Below are positions 42,500-52,478 of a DNA stretch of 64,000 bases, piece by piece. Position 1 is the stretch's first letter. Each line of letters opens with the position of its first letter. The notes beneath the pieces are model-generated. The model had not been told where the DNA came from. It saw only the letters and a program-made list of their open reading frames with translations, and did no database searches. The stretch covers positions 930,001 to 994,000 of the forward strand of contig CBDBDZ010000014.1 of assembly GCA_965204215.1 (NCBI GenBank). Reading direction: 5' to 3'. The translations under genes and the position numbers were made by a program. This DNA is from CBDBDZ01 sp965204215 (lineage in GTDB: Bacteria > Pseudomonadota > Gammaproteobacteria > Pseudomonadales > GM7GCV1).

Positions 42500-43372
42500 A
42501 TGCAACAAGCATCACTTCGTGATATGTTAACCGCTGGTGTACATTTTGGTCACCAAACTCGTTATTGGAATCCGAAAATGGAACCTTATATTTTTGGGGC
42601 AAGGAATAAAATCCACATTATTAATTTAGAAAAAACAGTCCCTGCGTTCAATGCGGCATTGCAGCATATTGAACAGTTGGCATCCAACAACCGAAAAGTG
42701 CTGTTTGTAGGCACGAAACGGGCTGCTAGCAAAATTGTCAAAGAACAAGCAAAACGTGCAGGAATGCCCTATGTCAACCATCGCTGGTTAGGAGGAATGC
42801 TGACTAATTATAAAACCATTCGTATTTCCATTAAGCGTTATACTGATTTGGTGCAACAATCTAAAGACGGTACCTGGGACAAGTTGACTAAAAAAGAAGC
42901 CCTAATGCGCACTCGCGAAATGCAGAAACTGGAGCGTTCTATCGGCGGTATTCAAAATATGGGTGGGTTGCCAGACGTATTATTTGTTATCGACGTTAAT
43001 TACGAAGATATTGCTATCAAGGAAGCCAATAAAATAGGTATTCCCGTTATTGGTATTGTCGATACGAACAGTAACCCGGATGGTGTTGATATGGTTATTC
43101 CAGGTAACGATGATTCGATGAGTGCTATTCGCCTTTATACAGGGTTAATAACTGATACGATTATTATGGCCAGAGAGTCAAATAACTTAAGTGTGGCTAC
43201 CGTTGCGGAAGAACCTACACCAAAGTCCAAAGTAACACGGGTGAATAAAAAAGCTGAATCTGAAGAAACTCAGGGTGTTGAAAGCACACCTGCTGAAGAG
43301 ACAATAATAGAGTCTGAAGTGGTAACTGGTGAAAATGGTGAAAAAACTGAATCAACCGATATTGCGGAGTAA
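42500..43372 (+). CDS. rpsB: 30S ribosomal protein S2
   Basis: S2 is a surface protein of the small ribosomal subunit needed for S1 binding. The 290-residue product begins SLRDMLTAGVHFGHQTRYWNPKM and has GTKRAASKIVKEQAKRAGMPYVNHRWLGGMLTNY-type core sequence, ending the core near residue 235. A roughly 50-residue acidic, Glu/Thr/Ser-rich tail follows, making it longer than the 241-residue E. coli protein. Such tails occur in some gammaproteobacteria. It heads the operon with tsf six bases downstream. Confidence 0.98.
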   Translation: MQQASLRDMLTAGVHFGHQTRYWNPKMEPYIFGARNKIHIINLEKTVPAFNAALQHIEQLASNNRKVLFVGTKRAASKIVKEQAKRAGMPYVNHRWLGGMLTNYKTIRISIKRYTDLVQQSKDGTWDKLTKKEALMRTREMQKLERSIGGIQNMGGLPDVLFVIDVNYEDIAIKEANKIGIPVIGIVDTNSNPDGVDMVIPGNDDSMSAIRLYTGLITDTIIMARESNNLSVATVAEEPTPKSKVTRVNKKAESEETQGVESTPAEETIIESEVVTGENGEKTESTDIAE

Positions 43373-43378
43373 ATTGAC

Positions 43379-44242
43379 ATGACACAAATTACAGCATCAC
43401 TTGTTAAAGACTTAAGAGAGCGCACTGGCTTGGGTATGATGGAGTGTAAAAAAGCCTTGGTAGAAGCCGATGGCGATATTGATGTTGCTATTGATAACTT
43501 GCGTAAATCAAGTGCCATGAAAGCAGCTAAAAAGTCTGCGCGGATTGCCGCGGAAGGTATAATCGCAGCCCGTGTTAGTGGCGAACAAGGTGTTTTGTTA
43601 GAGGTTAACAGCGAGACTGATTTTGTAGCGCGTGATGATAATTTTATCACTTTTGCCAATACAGCAGCTGATTTAGCTATAGCGCAGAGTATAGATAGCA
43701 TAGAAACTTTGGCTGGTAACGAAGATATCAATTCTCAGCGTGAAGCTTTGGTTCAAAAAATCGGTGAAAATATCACCTTGCGTCGATTGCAATGGATTTC
43801 TGGTGCCAATTTAGGCAGCTATGTTCACGGTAATAACAAAATTGGCGTTATTGTAGCCCTTGAAGGGGGTGATGATGCTCTCAGTAAAGATGTTGCAATG
43901 CATATTGCAGCAACGAATCCATTAGTAGCTAACCCTGAAGATATGTCTGAACAACAATTAGAAAAAGAGCGTGAAATTTATAGTGCGCAAGCAGCTGATT
44001 CAGGTAAACCATCAGAAATTATTGCTAAAATGGTAGAAGGTCGTCTACGTAAATTCGTTGAAGAGAACTGTTTAGTGCAACAAGCTTTTGTTAAGAACCC
44101 TGATATGAAAGTTAGTCAATTGCTTAAAAATTCTAATGCTGGCGTTAAGCACTTTGTGCGTTATGAAGTTGGCGAAGGCATTGGGAAAAAAGAGGAAGAT
44201 TTTGCAGCAGAAGTTGCAGCACAACTAAAAGGTGCTTCATAG
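43379..44242 (+). CDS. tsf: Translation elongation factor Ts
   Basis: EF-Ts recycles EF-Tu by catalysing GDP release. The 287-residue protein has the N-terminal UBA-like region VKDLRERTGLGMMECKKALVEADGD. The core motif VLLEVNSETDFVARDDNF touches EF-Tu, and a coiled-coil/C-terminal module ends in FAAEVAAQL. Length is normal. It directly follows rpsB as in most bacteria. Confidence 0.98.
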   Translation: MTQITASLVKDLRERTGLGMMECKKALVEADGDIDVAIDNLRKSSAMKAAKKSARIAAEGIIAARVSGEQGVLLEVNSETDFVARDDNFITFANTAADLAIAQSIDSIETLAGNEDINSQREALVQKIGENITLRRLQWISGANLGSYVHGNNKIGVIVALEGGDDALSKDVAMHIAATNPLVANPEDMSEQQLEKEREIYSAQAADSGKPSEIIAKMVEGRLRKFVEENCLVQQAFVKNPDMKVSQLLKNSNAGVKHFVRYEVGEGIGKKEEDFAAEVAAQLKGAS

Positions 44243-44258
44243 ATTATTATTGAGCGCT

Positions 44259-44990
44259 GTGAAAAATAAAGAGCTAAAATACCAAAGAATCTTACTGAAA
44301 CTCAGTGGCGAAGAGCTATCGGGTTCTAAAGACTTTGGTATTGACTCCAAAGTACTGGATAAAATGGCTCTCGAAATTGCGCAATTACGTGGAGTAGGTG
44401 TGCAAATTGGAGTCGTTATTGGGGGTGGAAATTTATTTAGAGGCGAAGACCTGAGTAAAGCAGGATTGGGGCGTGTCACTGGCGATCATATGGGAATGCT
44501 GGCTACTGTGATGAATTCTTTGGCTATGCGCGATGCTTTAGAGCGCGTTAATATTAATGCTCATGTGATGTCAGCTATTCCAATGAGCGGTATTGTAGAA
44601 CACTATGACCGCCGTCTGGCATTAAAATATTTAAAAAATGGCGATGTGGTCATATTCTCTGCTGGAACTGGTAATCCATTTTTTACTACCGATTCGGCAG
44701 CCTGCTTACGCGGGATAGAAATAGAGGTAGATATTGTATTAAAAGCTACCAAGGTCGATGGTGTTTATGATAAAGACCCCGTGAAACATAAAGATGCTGT
44801 TAAATACAACAGCATCACTTTTGACGAGGTGCTTAACAAGCAACTCGGAGTGATGGATTTGACAGCTATTTGTCTTTGTAAAGACCATGAAATGCCATTG
44901 ATAGTATTCAAAATGGCTAAACCTGGTTCGTTAATAAATATTATCGTTGGAGAAGATGAAGGAACTTTAATCTGCCCGCACGCAATTTAA
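44259..44990 (+). CDS. pyrH: Uridylate kinase
   Basis: UMP kinase makes UDP for pyrimidine nucleotide synthesis. The GTG at 44259 is the favoured start because it places YQRILLKLSGEELSG at the normal position. This gives 243 residues, close to the family norm; an upstream ATG at 44232 would overlap tsf and add an unrelated leader. Motifs IGVVIGGGNLFRG, VTGDHMGMLATVMN and GTGNPFFTTDSAA are intact. The order tsf-pyrH-frr is standard. Confidence 0.96.
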   Translation: MKNKELKYQRILLKLSGEELSGSKDFGIDSKVLDKMALEIAQLRGVGVQIGVVIGGGNLFRGEDLSKAGLGRVTGDHMGMLATVMNSLAMRDALERVNINAHVMSAIPMSGIVEHYDRRLALKYLKNGDVVIFSAGTGNPFFTTDSAACLRGIEIEVDIVLKATKVDGVYDKDPVKHKDAVKYNSITFDEVLNKQLGVMDLTAICLCKDHEMPLIVFKMAKPGSLINIIVGEDEGTLICPHAI

Positions 44991-45048
44991 TTTTAACAAC
45001 GATTTATTTCACTGTATTTTCCATTATATCCATCCAAGGTAACAAGCT

Positions 45049-45606
45049 ATGATTAATGAAATAATTAATGATTGCCAAGAGCGAATGGAAAAAAGTATCA
45101 AAGCGTTAAAGGAAAATTTAAGTAAAATTCGAACTGGCCGAGCACATCCAAGTATATTGGATTCGATAACAGTGGATTATTACGGTTCACAAGCCCCTAT
45201 TAAGCAATTAGCTAATATCAATATTGAAGATGCGCGGACTTTGGCAATAAGTGTTTGGGAAAAATCAATGATTACTGAGGTAGAGCGTGCCATTATGAAT
45301 TCAGACTTGGGTTTGAACCCATCTACGGCAGGAGTTATTATCCGGGTACCTATGCCTGCATTAACCGAAGAAACCAGACGACAACAAGTTAAGCAAGCTC
45401 GAAATGAAGCAGAAAATGCAAAAATTTCAGTACGCAATGCCAGGCGTGATGCCAATAGCGATATTAAAGAAATGGAAAAAGAAAAAATGATTAGCGAAGA
45501 TGAAATGCACGCAGGTGAAGAACGCGTTCAAAAGTTAACGAATCAGTTTATAACCACTGTCGATGAAACATTAAAGGGTAAGGAAAACGATTTAATGGAA
45601 ATTTAA
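45049..45606 (+). CDS. frr: Ribosome recycling factor
   Basis: RRF splits post-termination ribosomes with EF-G. The 185-residue protein is the expected length. It has the helical MEKSIKALKENLSKIRTGRAHPSILD start, the IRVPMPALTEETRRQ hinge region and the KDTDEDE-like C-terminal helix in variant form (EKEKMISEDEMHAGEERVQKLT). AAGGTAA precedes the ATG at a good distance. Confidence 0.98.
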   Translation: MINEIINDCQERMEKSIKALKENLSKIRTGRAHPSILDSITVDYYGSQAPIKQLANINIEDARTLAISVWEKSMITEVERAIMNSDLGLNPSTAGVIIRVPMPALTEETRRQQVKQARNEAENAKISVRNARRDANSDIKEMEKEKMISEDEMHAGEERVQKLTNQFITTVDETLKGKENDLMEI

Positions 45607-45616
45607 GACCATATCA

Positions 45617-46393
45617 ATGAGCATCAATATTATTCAATCGCAAGAAATGGAGTCAGTTCACGTTGCCATTATTATGGACGGCAATAATCGTTGGGCAAAG
45701 CAGCGTGATTTGCCAGGTATATCAGGACATAGGGCAGGAGCTGATAAGCTTAAAAATTTACTTGAATCTTTTACTCAGTTTCCTCAAATTAAAATTTTAA
45801 CTGTATTTGCTTTTAGTAGTGAAAATTGGTCCAGGTCAAAGCAAGAAGTAGGGGCGTTGATGTCACTGTTTTATACGTCACTTAAAACCTATCGTAAACT
45901 GCTAATTAAAAATGATATTCAATTGCGTGTCATCGGCGATCGAACACGCTTTAGTGAGCGCCTAAAGAAATTAATTAATGCGGTTGAGAAAGACACTCAA
46001 GATGGTAAATTTGTGTTAAACATTGCGGCTGATTATGGTGGTCGCTGGGATATGGCAATGGCTGCCAAACAAATGTCACAGCAAGTGCTTGATGGCAATT
46101 TGAAAGTTGAAGATATCAATGAACAAGAATTAGGTAAATATTTACAGTTGTCAGATTTGCCTGATCCTGACTTGTTGATACGTACTGGCGGCGACATTCG
46201 TATCAGTAATTTTATGCTCTGGCAACTGGCTTATGCGGAGATTTATTTTGCTAATTGTTACTGGCCTGATTTTGACGTGCATTGGATGAAAAAAGCACTG
46301 GATGTTTATTATGAACGCAATCGCCGCTATGGTGGCAGCGGTGAAGGCGAGGAATATCAAATTGTGAATCAGTTGCGTTCGGCTCAAGTATAA
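45617..46393 (+). CDS. uppS: Undecaprenyl diphosphate synthase (cis-prenyltransferase)
   Basis: It elongates farnesyl diphosphate to the C55 lipid carrier used for peptidoglycan and O-antigen. The 258-residue protein has the catalytic start HVAIIMDGNNRWA with Asp21, then GHRAGADKLKNLL and FAFSSENWSRS. The C-terminal DPDLLIRTGGDIRISNFMLWQLAYAE carries substrate-binding Arg residues. It is followed by a family 3 repeat end and cdsA. Confidence 0.97.
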   Translation: MSINIIQSQEMESVHVAIIMDGNNRWAKQRDLPGISGHRAGADKLKNLLESFTQFPQIKILTVFAFSSENWSRSKQEVGALMSLFYTSLKTYRKLLIKNDIQLRVIGDRTRFSERLKKLINAVEKDTQDGKFVLNIAADYGGRWDMAMAAKQMSQQVLDGNLKVEDINEQELGKYLQLSDLPDPDLLIRTGGDIRISNFMLWQLAYAEIYFANCYWPDFDVHWMKKALDVYYERNRRYGGSGEGEEYQIVNQLRSAQV

Positions 46394-46418
46394 TCATTTT
46401 TGAATGCAGCAGGTTTTT

Positions 46419-46438
46419 AATGCACAATCCGGGTTCAG
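46419..46438 (-). repeat. Family 3 repeat end between uppS and cdsA
   Basis: The minus strand reads AACCCGGATTGTGCATTAAA, matching the family 3 consensus AACCCRGATTATGCATTAGA at 18 of 20 positions. It ends about 8 bp before the cdsA ATG, so it occupies the region where a ribosome-binding site is expected. No partner end is nearby. Confidence 0.6.
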
Positions 46439-46445
46439 TCGAGCT

Positions 46446-47267
46446 ATGAAACAACGTATTATTTCGGCAGTTTGTATGGGGTTGTTTGCCTTTATAGCTA
46501 TTGAGTACGTCAGTGGGTTGTTTTTTTTGATGTTAGCCGTTGTGCTCATATTGGCGCAATATGAATGGGGTAAAATCAACGGTTTGCAATCGTGGTATTT
46601 AATTTGTTACGTCGTTATCGGAGTGGTGTTAAGTTTATCTTATCTTGATTGGGTCGCTATAACAGAAGGCAAAATAGCCATTGTTAGAACATTTGGCTGG
46701 TTAATACTAATAACAGTCGTCTTGCAAACGGCTATGATGGTCATACTGATTGCAGGGCGGTTTTTAAATTATGAGCCTGTAGCTAAAGTGGGCGTTAAAG
46801 TTGAATATTTATTTCTTGGCGTATTATTTATTCCTTGTGCCATCGTTTGTGCGCTGATGTTGCAGGTCGATCACTCTGTGCAATTTTGGTATATTTTGTT
46901 ACTGGTTATAGGATCTGATATCGGTGGTTATTTTGCAGGAAAGCTATTAGGTAAACATAAATTAATGCCACTGATTAGCCCAGGGAAAACGATTGAAGGG
47001 GCTGCAGGAGGATTATTAATAAGCATTGCCAGTGCATTGATATTTGTGAATTGGTCAGGTTATTCCATTTTTCAATTGTTATTACTGGCTTTGACTGCCT
47101 GGTTCTATGCCTTAATGGGTGACCTATGGGAAAGTTTGATGAAACGGCAAGGCGATGTAAAAGACAGTGGAACTATACTGCCAGGACACGGAGGTGTATT
47201 GGACAGGATTGACGGTTTTTTATTTGCAATACCTGCATACGCATTGCTTAGTTCATGGATGATGTAA
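46446..47267 (+). CDS. cdsA: Phosphatidate cytidylyltransferase
   Basis: CdsA activates phosphatidic acid to CDP-diacylglycerol, the branch point for membrane phospholipids. The ATG at 46446 gives MKQRIISAVCMGLF, the standard CdsA opening, and 273 residues; an in-frame upstream start would read through the repeat. It has about eight membrane helices and the C-terminal signature GDLWESLMKRQGDVKDSGTI followed by PGHGGVLDRIDG. It overlaps dxr by 13 bases. Confidence 0.96.
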   Translation: MKQRIISAVCMGLFAFIAIEYVSGLFFLMLAVVLILAQYEWGKINGLQSWYLICYVVIGVVLSLSYLDWVAITEGKIAIVRTFGWLILITVVLQTAMMVILIAGRFLNYEPVAKVGVKVEYLFLGVLFIPCAIVCALMLQVDHSVQFWYILLLVIGSDIGGYFAGKLLGKHKLMPLISPGKTIEGAAGGLLISIASALIFVNWSGYSIFQLLLLALTAWFYALMGDLWESLMKRQGDVKDSGTILPGHGGVLDRIDGFLFAIPAYALLSSWMM

Positions 47268-48460
47268 AGATACAGCAACTCGCTATCCTGGGTTCTACAG
47301 GTTCTATTGGTCAAAGCGCCTTAGAAGTAGTTAGAGTCAATTCTCAAGTATTTAATGTCTTTGCCTTGGCAGCCAAACAAAATAGACGGGTTTTATTGCA
47401 GCAATGTATGGAATTTAAACCAAGTTATGTGGTTTTAGAGGATGAACAACAAGCCAAATTATTGGAACAAGAGCTAAGTGATGCAAAGCTAAAAATTAAC
47501 GTGCTGGCAGGCGTATCAGCAATTGACGAATTAGCCTCTAATTCATCAGTAAATATTGTCATTGCCGGCATTGTCGGAGTGGCTGGGCTTTCATCAACGC
47601 TATCTGCCATCAATGCTGGGAAAAAGGTATTGCTCGCAAATAAAGAATCGCTGGTTTGTGCAGGCTCTTTGTTAATGAGTGCAGTACGAGCTAATAATGC
47701 AGAATTAATTGCGCTAGATAGCGAACATAATGCTATGTTTCAATGTTTTTCCTATGAATTACAGCATCGGTGCAGCAAGGGGCAATCATTGGCTAATCAT
47801 CTAGAAAAAGTCATATTAACAGCATCGGGAGGACCTTTTTTAAATACACCTGTAGCGCAATTGTATTCGGTAACGCCTGAACAAGCATGCGCACACCCAA
47901 ACTGGAAAATGGGGCAAAAAATATCAATAGATTCAGCTACCATGATGAACAAAGGTCTTGAGTATATTGAAGCTTGTTGGCTATTCGGTATCAATTATAA
48001 ACAAATTGAAGTGGTTATTCATCCACAGAGCGTGATTCATTCTCTGGTAGAGTACAGCGATGGTTCGCTATTAGCACAGTTAGGTTGTAGCGACATGCAA
48101 GTGCCCATCAGTTACGCCTTGGGTTGGCCGAAACGAATTGCATCTAACAGCAAAAAAATGAATTTCCATGAAATTGGTACCTTAGAGTTTCAGCAACCAA
48201 GTTTTGAGCATTTTCCATGCCTTCAACTGGCAATGGATTGTCAACAAAATGGGCAACAAGCCTGTATCATCATGAATGTTGCTAACGAGGTTTGTGTAGA
48301 AGCATTTTTAAATAGGAGAATTCGCTTTACCCAAATTTATGAATTCGTTGCAAAAACACTGGATTTTGATAGTGGAATCGAACCAAACTCGCTAGAAGAA
48401 GTCATAGAGCTTTGTAATTTTTCAAAAACCACTGCTAAACAGCTTCTCTCCGCTTTTTAA
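47255..48460 (+). CDS. dxr: 1-deoxy-D-xylulose-5-phosphate reductoisomerase
   Basis: Dxr (IspC) converts DXP to methylerythritol phosphate in the non-mevalonate isoprenoid pathway. The 401-residue protein has the NADPH fold LAILGSTGSIGQSALEVV and LANKESLVCAG. The metal-binding segment is ALDSEHNAMFQC, and HPNWKMGQKISIDSATMMNKGLE is diagnostic. It overlaps cdsA and precedes rseP by 14 bases. The enzyme supplies precursor for UppS encoded two genes upstream. Confidence 0.97.
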   Translation: MDDVKIQQLAILGSTGSIGQSALEVVRVNSQVFNVFALAAKQNRRVLLQQCMEFKPSYVVLEDEQQAKLLEQELSDAKLKINVLAGVSAIDELASNSSVNIVIAGIVGVAGLSSTLSAINAGKKVLLANKESLVCAGSLLMSAVRANNAELIALDSEHNAMFQCFSYELQHRCSKGQSLANHLEKVILTASGGPFLNTPVAQLYSVTPEQACAHPNWKMGQKISIDSATMMNKGLEYIEACWLFGINYKQIEVVIHPQSVIHSLVEYSDGSLLAQLGCSDMQVPISYALGWPKRIASNSKKMNFHEIGTLEFQQPSFEHFPCLQLAMDCQQNGQQACIIMNVANEVCVEAFLNRRIRFTQIYEFVAKTLDFDSGIEPNSLEEVIELCNFSKTTAKQLLSAF

Positions 48461-48474
48461 CCGCGTATTCATTG

Positions 48475-49842
48475 ATGATAGATATACTATTGACTCTGTT
48501 CTATTTTCTTTTAGCATTGGGAATTTTAGTCGCATTTCATGAATTTGGGCACTATTGGGTTGCTGTTAAATCGGGAGTTAAAGTGGAGCGTTTTGCTATT
48601 GGTTTTGGCAAACCTTTGTTCAAGGTCGTCAGAGGGGAGACTGAATATGTAATAGGGGCTATTCCCTTGGGTGGTTATGTCAAAATGTTAGGCGATCAAG
48701 CAGGCAAAGAACTTGAAAATAACAATGATAAACATCGCAGTTTTGATGCGCAGTCAGTTTGGAAACGTACAGCCATTGTTGCAGCAGGTCCTGTTGCAAA
48801 CTTTATTTTAGCTTTTATTTTCTTTTGGGTATTGGCTCTATCAGGAAAAACTTTCATAGCGCCAGTTATTGCCGAGCCAGAGCTAAACTCTGTGGCCAGT
48901 GCCGCGGGTTTACAGAGTTATGATGAAATTGTTGCGGTTGATGGAGTTGCAATCGATAGTTGGTCGAATTTACATCGTCAACTTATTAATCGAATTGGTG
49001 ACAGTGGTGTCATTGAATTGCAGATTAGACCTTTTCAGTCACAAACAGCGCCGAGGGCTGTCGAATTACCTATAGAGAAATGGATGTCTGATAAACAAGA
49101 ACCACAGCCGTTTCAAGAGCTGGGCTTGTCTTTATATTTACCTGAAATGCCTGCTATTATTCACGATGTGGTAGAAAAAGGGGCTGCTTATCAAGCAGGT
49201 TTTAACAAGGGTGATAAAATTTTAAGTGTGAATAATCAGCACATCACCAACTGGTTACAATGGAGTGATTTGGTTAAGGCTTCACCCGGTCAGCAATTAC
49301 TGGTAGAGGTAGCGCAAAGCAGCGGTGCCACTGCTGAATTGTTGCTGATTCCAGACAGAAAAATTACAGAAGATGGTGACGTAATTGGCATTGCTGGAGT
49401 AATTGGACGTTCACCTGGTATTGATGAGTCAATGTTGAAAAAAATACGCTATAATGTATTCAGTGCGCTAGGTATTGGCCTGTCTGATACAGTTAATACC
49501 ATTCACTTTACACTGGTTTCAATAAAGAAGCTTATCTGGGGACAAATATCCGTTAAAACATTAGGCGGTCCAGTGAGTATTGCCAAGTATGCAGGCGAAA
49601 CGGCTGCAATTGGCTGGCAATCATTCGTCAGTTTGCTGGCTGTGTTAAGTGTTAGTTTAGGTGTGCTGAATTTATTACCAATTCCTGCTCTCGATGGAGG
49701 GCGTTTGGTTTTTTATGCTTGCGAAATATTGCGAGGCAAACCGCTGGCATTAAAAACCCAAGAATACGCCACGCGCGTTGGTATATTAATAATCATGTGT
49801 TTAATGCTGTTTGCTTTATTTAATGACTTTTCTAAACTTTAG
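48475..49842 (+). CDS. rseP: Site-2 membrane protease RseP
   Basis: This intramembrane zinc metalloprotease cleaves anti-sigma factor RseA and remnant signal peptides in the inner membrane. The ATG at 48475 gives 455 residues. The active-site FHEFGH (His22, Glu23, His26) lies in the first helix. Two PDZ domains follow (about 120-205 and 215-300), and the second catalytic segment LLPIPALDGGRLVFY is in the third helix. Only four helices are expected. It sits just upstream of bamA, whose misassembly is one of the signals it helps transmit. Confidence 0.96.
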   Translation: MIDILLTLFYFLLALGILVAFHEFGHYWVAVKSGVKVERFAIGFGKPLFKVVRGETEYVIGAIPLGGYVKMLGDQAGKELENNNDKHRSFDAQSVWKRTAIVAAGPVANFILAFIFFWVLALSGKTFIAPVIAEPELNSVASAAGLQSYDEIVAVDGVAIDSWSNLHRQLINRIGDSGVIELQIRPFQSQTAPRAVELPIEKWMSDKQEPQPFQELGLSLYLPEMPAIIHDVVEKGAAYQAGFNKGDKILSVNNQHITNWLQWSDLVKASPGQQLLVEVAQSSGATAELLLIPDRKITEDGDVIGIAGVIGRSPGIDESMLKKIRYNVFSALGIGLSDTVNTIHFTLVSIKKLIWGQISVKTLGGPVSIAKYAGETAAIGWQSFVSLLAVLSVSLGVLNLLPIPALDGGRLVFYACEILRGKPLALKTQEYATRVGILIIMCLMLFALFNDFSKL

Positions 49843-49855
49843 TTGATTGAACCTA

Positions 49856-52444
49856 ATGCCTAAAATAAACACGACAAAAAGGGTTGTAAGCAACAAGATT
49901 TTAAATAAACTTATCAGCGTATGGTTTCTGATGATCCTGTCTTGCATTATGGGGCAATTAACTGTTGCCGAGGACATAAAAATCGACGATATTCGCATTG
50001 AAGGATTGCAACGGGTTTCTCCCAGTACAGTGTTTGCAGAATTACCAGTCAGAGTAGGAGATACGGTTCCTGAATCGGTCGCTGGTACTATTATTCGACG
50101 TTTGTTTAAAACGGGTTTGTTTGCGAATGTTCGAGTATTAACGGTTGATAATGTATTAACGATCAGAGTGGTAGAACGTGCAGCCATTAGCAGTATTGAG
50201 CTGGATGGAAACAAAGCTTTAAAAACTGAAGACTTGCTGTCTTCACTTGCAGATAATGGGCTTTCGGAAGGTCAGATATTTGAACCTGCAACCTTAGAGG
50301 GTATGAAAGGTGCGCTGCTTCGTGAATACGTGGCTCAGGGTCATTATGCTGCAACCATTGATACCGATGTAGCAGAGTTACCTCGCAATCGAGTAGCAGT
50401 CACTATCAATATCGATGAAGGTAAAAAAACAGCAATTAAACGAATTCATATTGTAGGTAATACGAAATTCTCTGATAAAAAATTGTTGGGTTTATTTGAA
50501 TCACAAACCACTAACTATTTATCCTGGTTTGATAATAAAGATAAATATTCCAGAGAAAAGTTAGCGGGCGATTTAGAGCGGCTTGCATCTTACTATTTAG
50601 ATAAAGGCTATCTAAAATTTGCCATTGAATCCACTCAGGTTTCCATTAGCCCCGATAAACGTGCTATTTACATTACGGTCAATGTCAATGAAGGAGACAT
50701 TTACAATGTTGGCAAAGTTGACTTGTTAGGTGATTTGGTATTGCCAAGAGCGCAACTGGAAGCCTTTTTATTTATTAAAGAAGGTGACAGATACAACCAG
50801 GCGGCTATCAATACAATTAAAGAGTGGATTATTAATTATCACGCTAATTCAGGTTATACTTTTGCTGAAGTTGATGTGATAACGGATGCCCATGACGATA
50901 AGCCCGCAGAAGTAGAAGAAGCTAATGGAGACACCATAACCATAACAATGCCAGGAGATAAGCGGGTTGTTGACTTAACCTTTTTTGTCACTCCAAAGAA
51001 ACGCACCTATGTCAGGCGGATAGAGTTTCGAGGTAATACTACAACAACTGATGAAGTACTAAGGCGAGAAATGCGACAAATGGAATCGGCTCCTGCTTCC
51101 AATCAAAAAATTGAGATAGGTAAAATTCGCCTTAATCGGTTAGGTTTTTTTGAAGAAGTAGACTTTGAAACTACGCCTGTGCCAGGTACAGAAGATCAAG
51201 TTGATGTGGTTTACGATATCATTGAAAAAAGCACAGGCAGCATTAATGGCAGTATTGGTTTTTCACAGGTATCGGGGCTAATATTAAGTGCGAATTTATC
51301 ACAAAATAACTTTTTAGGTACAGGTAATTCGGCGGGTTTAAATATTAGTCGCAGTCAGTTCCAAACAGCTGCTGGAGTCAGTTTTAATAATCCTTATTTT
51401 ACTCCTGATGGTGTTAGTAGCGGTTTTAATATTAGTTTTAGGCGTTCTAACTTTGAAGAGTTAAATATTCTAGCTTTTAGTACCGACGCTATTAATTTAG
51501 GCGTCAATTTTGGTTATCCTCTTTCGGAAATATCCAGAATTAATTGGGGTTTTGGTTATGAAAATCTTGATTTGACAACAGTGGGTAATGAACCAGAGGA
51601 AATAACGTCTTTAGATGCCTTTGGTGACAGATTTAATAACTATTCAGTATTAATAGGTTGGGGGCAGTCTGCTTTAAATCGAGGTATTTTACCAACTGGA
51701 GGGTTTTCACAACAACTGGGAGTGGAAATCACAGTACCTGGCAGTGACTTAACATTTTTTCGCGTTAACTACAGCGGTCAACTATTTGTACCGCTATTTT
51801 ACGACTTTGTTATGCGTTTTCGTACAAAGCTTGGTTATGGCGATAGCTATGGGGATTTAGAGCGATTACCGTTTTTTAAAAATTATTTCGCAGGCGGTTT
51901 TGGCTCCATTAGAGGCTTTGAAACCAGTACGTTAGGGCCTCGCTCAACACCAGCATTTTTACCTGCTAATAGTGTAGCTGTAGATGAAAATGGGAATGTA
52001 TTACTGGATGAGAATGGCTCTGGAATTCCAGTGCCATCCTTTGCCGCAGGAGCAGCTGAACCCATTGGAGGCAATGTGCTACTTACTGCTTCGGCAGAGA
52101 TTTTACTGCCTATACCCTTTTTGAAAAATAACTCATCGGTTCAAGCCAGTTTGTTTTTTGATGCTGGAAATGTGTTCGATACTAATTGTACCGAGCTTCC
52201 TCCCACTACTTTGGTAAATGGTGCTTTAGTTCCTGTTCGCAGGCAAGAAAATTGTAGCCAACCTGCTTTTGATGAGTTAAGATACTCGGCTGGTTTGGCA
52301 GTGACCTGGTTAAGTGGCTTTGGTCCCTTATCGTTCAGTGTCGGGCGTACGTTTAATACTGCAGAGTTTATTTCAAATGGGCTGTTTGCAGTGCGCCAAG
52401 AAGAGGATGAATTCTTTCAATTCTCACTTGGTCAAACTTTTTAA
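49856..52444 (+). CDS. bamA: Outer membrane protein assembly factor BamA
   Basis: BamA is the Omp85-family core of the machinery inserting beta-barrels into the outer membrane. The ATG at 49856 gives 862 residues with a signal peptide (hydrophobic core near 25-37, cleavage likely before AED). Five POTRA domains extend to about residue 430, and the barrel follows. The lid-loop motif appears as GSIRGFE, and the protein ends in aromatic FSLGQTF, the barrel sorting signal. One POTRA carries an acidic insertion (DDKPAEVEEANGD). It is followed by skp. Confidence 0.97.
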   Translation: MPKINTTKRVVSNKILNKLISVWFLMILSCIMGQLTVAEDIKIDDIRIEGLQRVSPSTVFAELPVRVGDTVPESVAGTIIRRLFKTGLFANVRVLTVDNVLTIRVVERAAISSIELDGNKALKTEDLLSSLADNGLSEGQIFEPATLEGMKGALLREYVAQGHYAATIDTDVAELPRNRVAVTINIDEGKKTAIKRIHIVGNTKFSDKKLLGLFESQTTNYLSWFDNKDKYSREKLAGDLERLASYYLDKGYLKFAIESTQVSISPDKRAIYITVNVNEGDIYNVGKVDLLGDLVLPRAQLEAFLFIKEGDRYNQAAINTIKEWIINYHANSGYTFAEVDVITDAHDDKPAEVEEANGDTITITMPGDKRVVDLTFFVTPKKRTYVRRIEFRGNTTTTDEVLRREMRQMESAPASNQKIEIGKIRLNRLGFFEEVDFETTPVPGTEDQVDVVYDIIEKSTGSINGSIGFSQVSGLILSANLSQNNFLGTGNSAGLNISRSQFQTAAGVSFNNPYFTPDGVSSGFNISFRRSNFEELNILAFSTDAINLGVNFGYPLSEISRINWGFGYENLDLTTVGNEPEEITSLDAFGDRFNNYSVLIGWGQSALNRGILPTGGFSQQLGVEITVPGSDLTFFRVNYSGQLFVPLFYDFVMRFRTKLGYGDSYGDLERLPFFKNYFAGGFGSIRGFETSTLGPRSTPAFLPANSVAVDENGNVLLDENGSGIPVPSFAAGAAEPIGGNVLLTASAEILLPIPFLKNNSSVQASLFFDAGNVFDTNCTELPPTTLVNGALVPVRRQENCSQPAFDELRYSAGLAVTWLSGFGPLSFSVGRTFNTAEFISNGLFAVRQEEDEFFQFSLGQTF

Positions 52445-52478
52445 TTTTTTAACTTGAAATCTTGATTGGAGAAACTTC

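Noticed and set aside
43270..43731. 153-codon open frame antisense to rpsB/tsf
   Set aside because: The Ser/Ala/Leu-rich translation mirrors two certain genes on the other strand and has no start signals.
49816..50214. 132-codon antisense frame at the rseP-bamA junction
   Set aside because: It overlaps the conserved bamA N-terminus and shows no protein family features.
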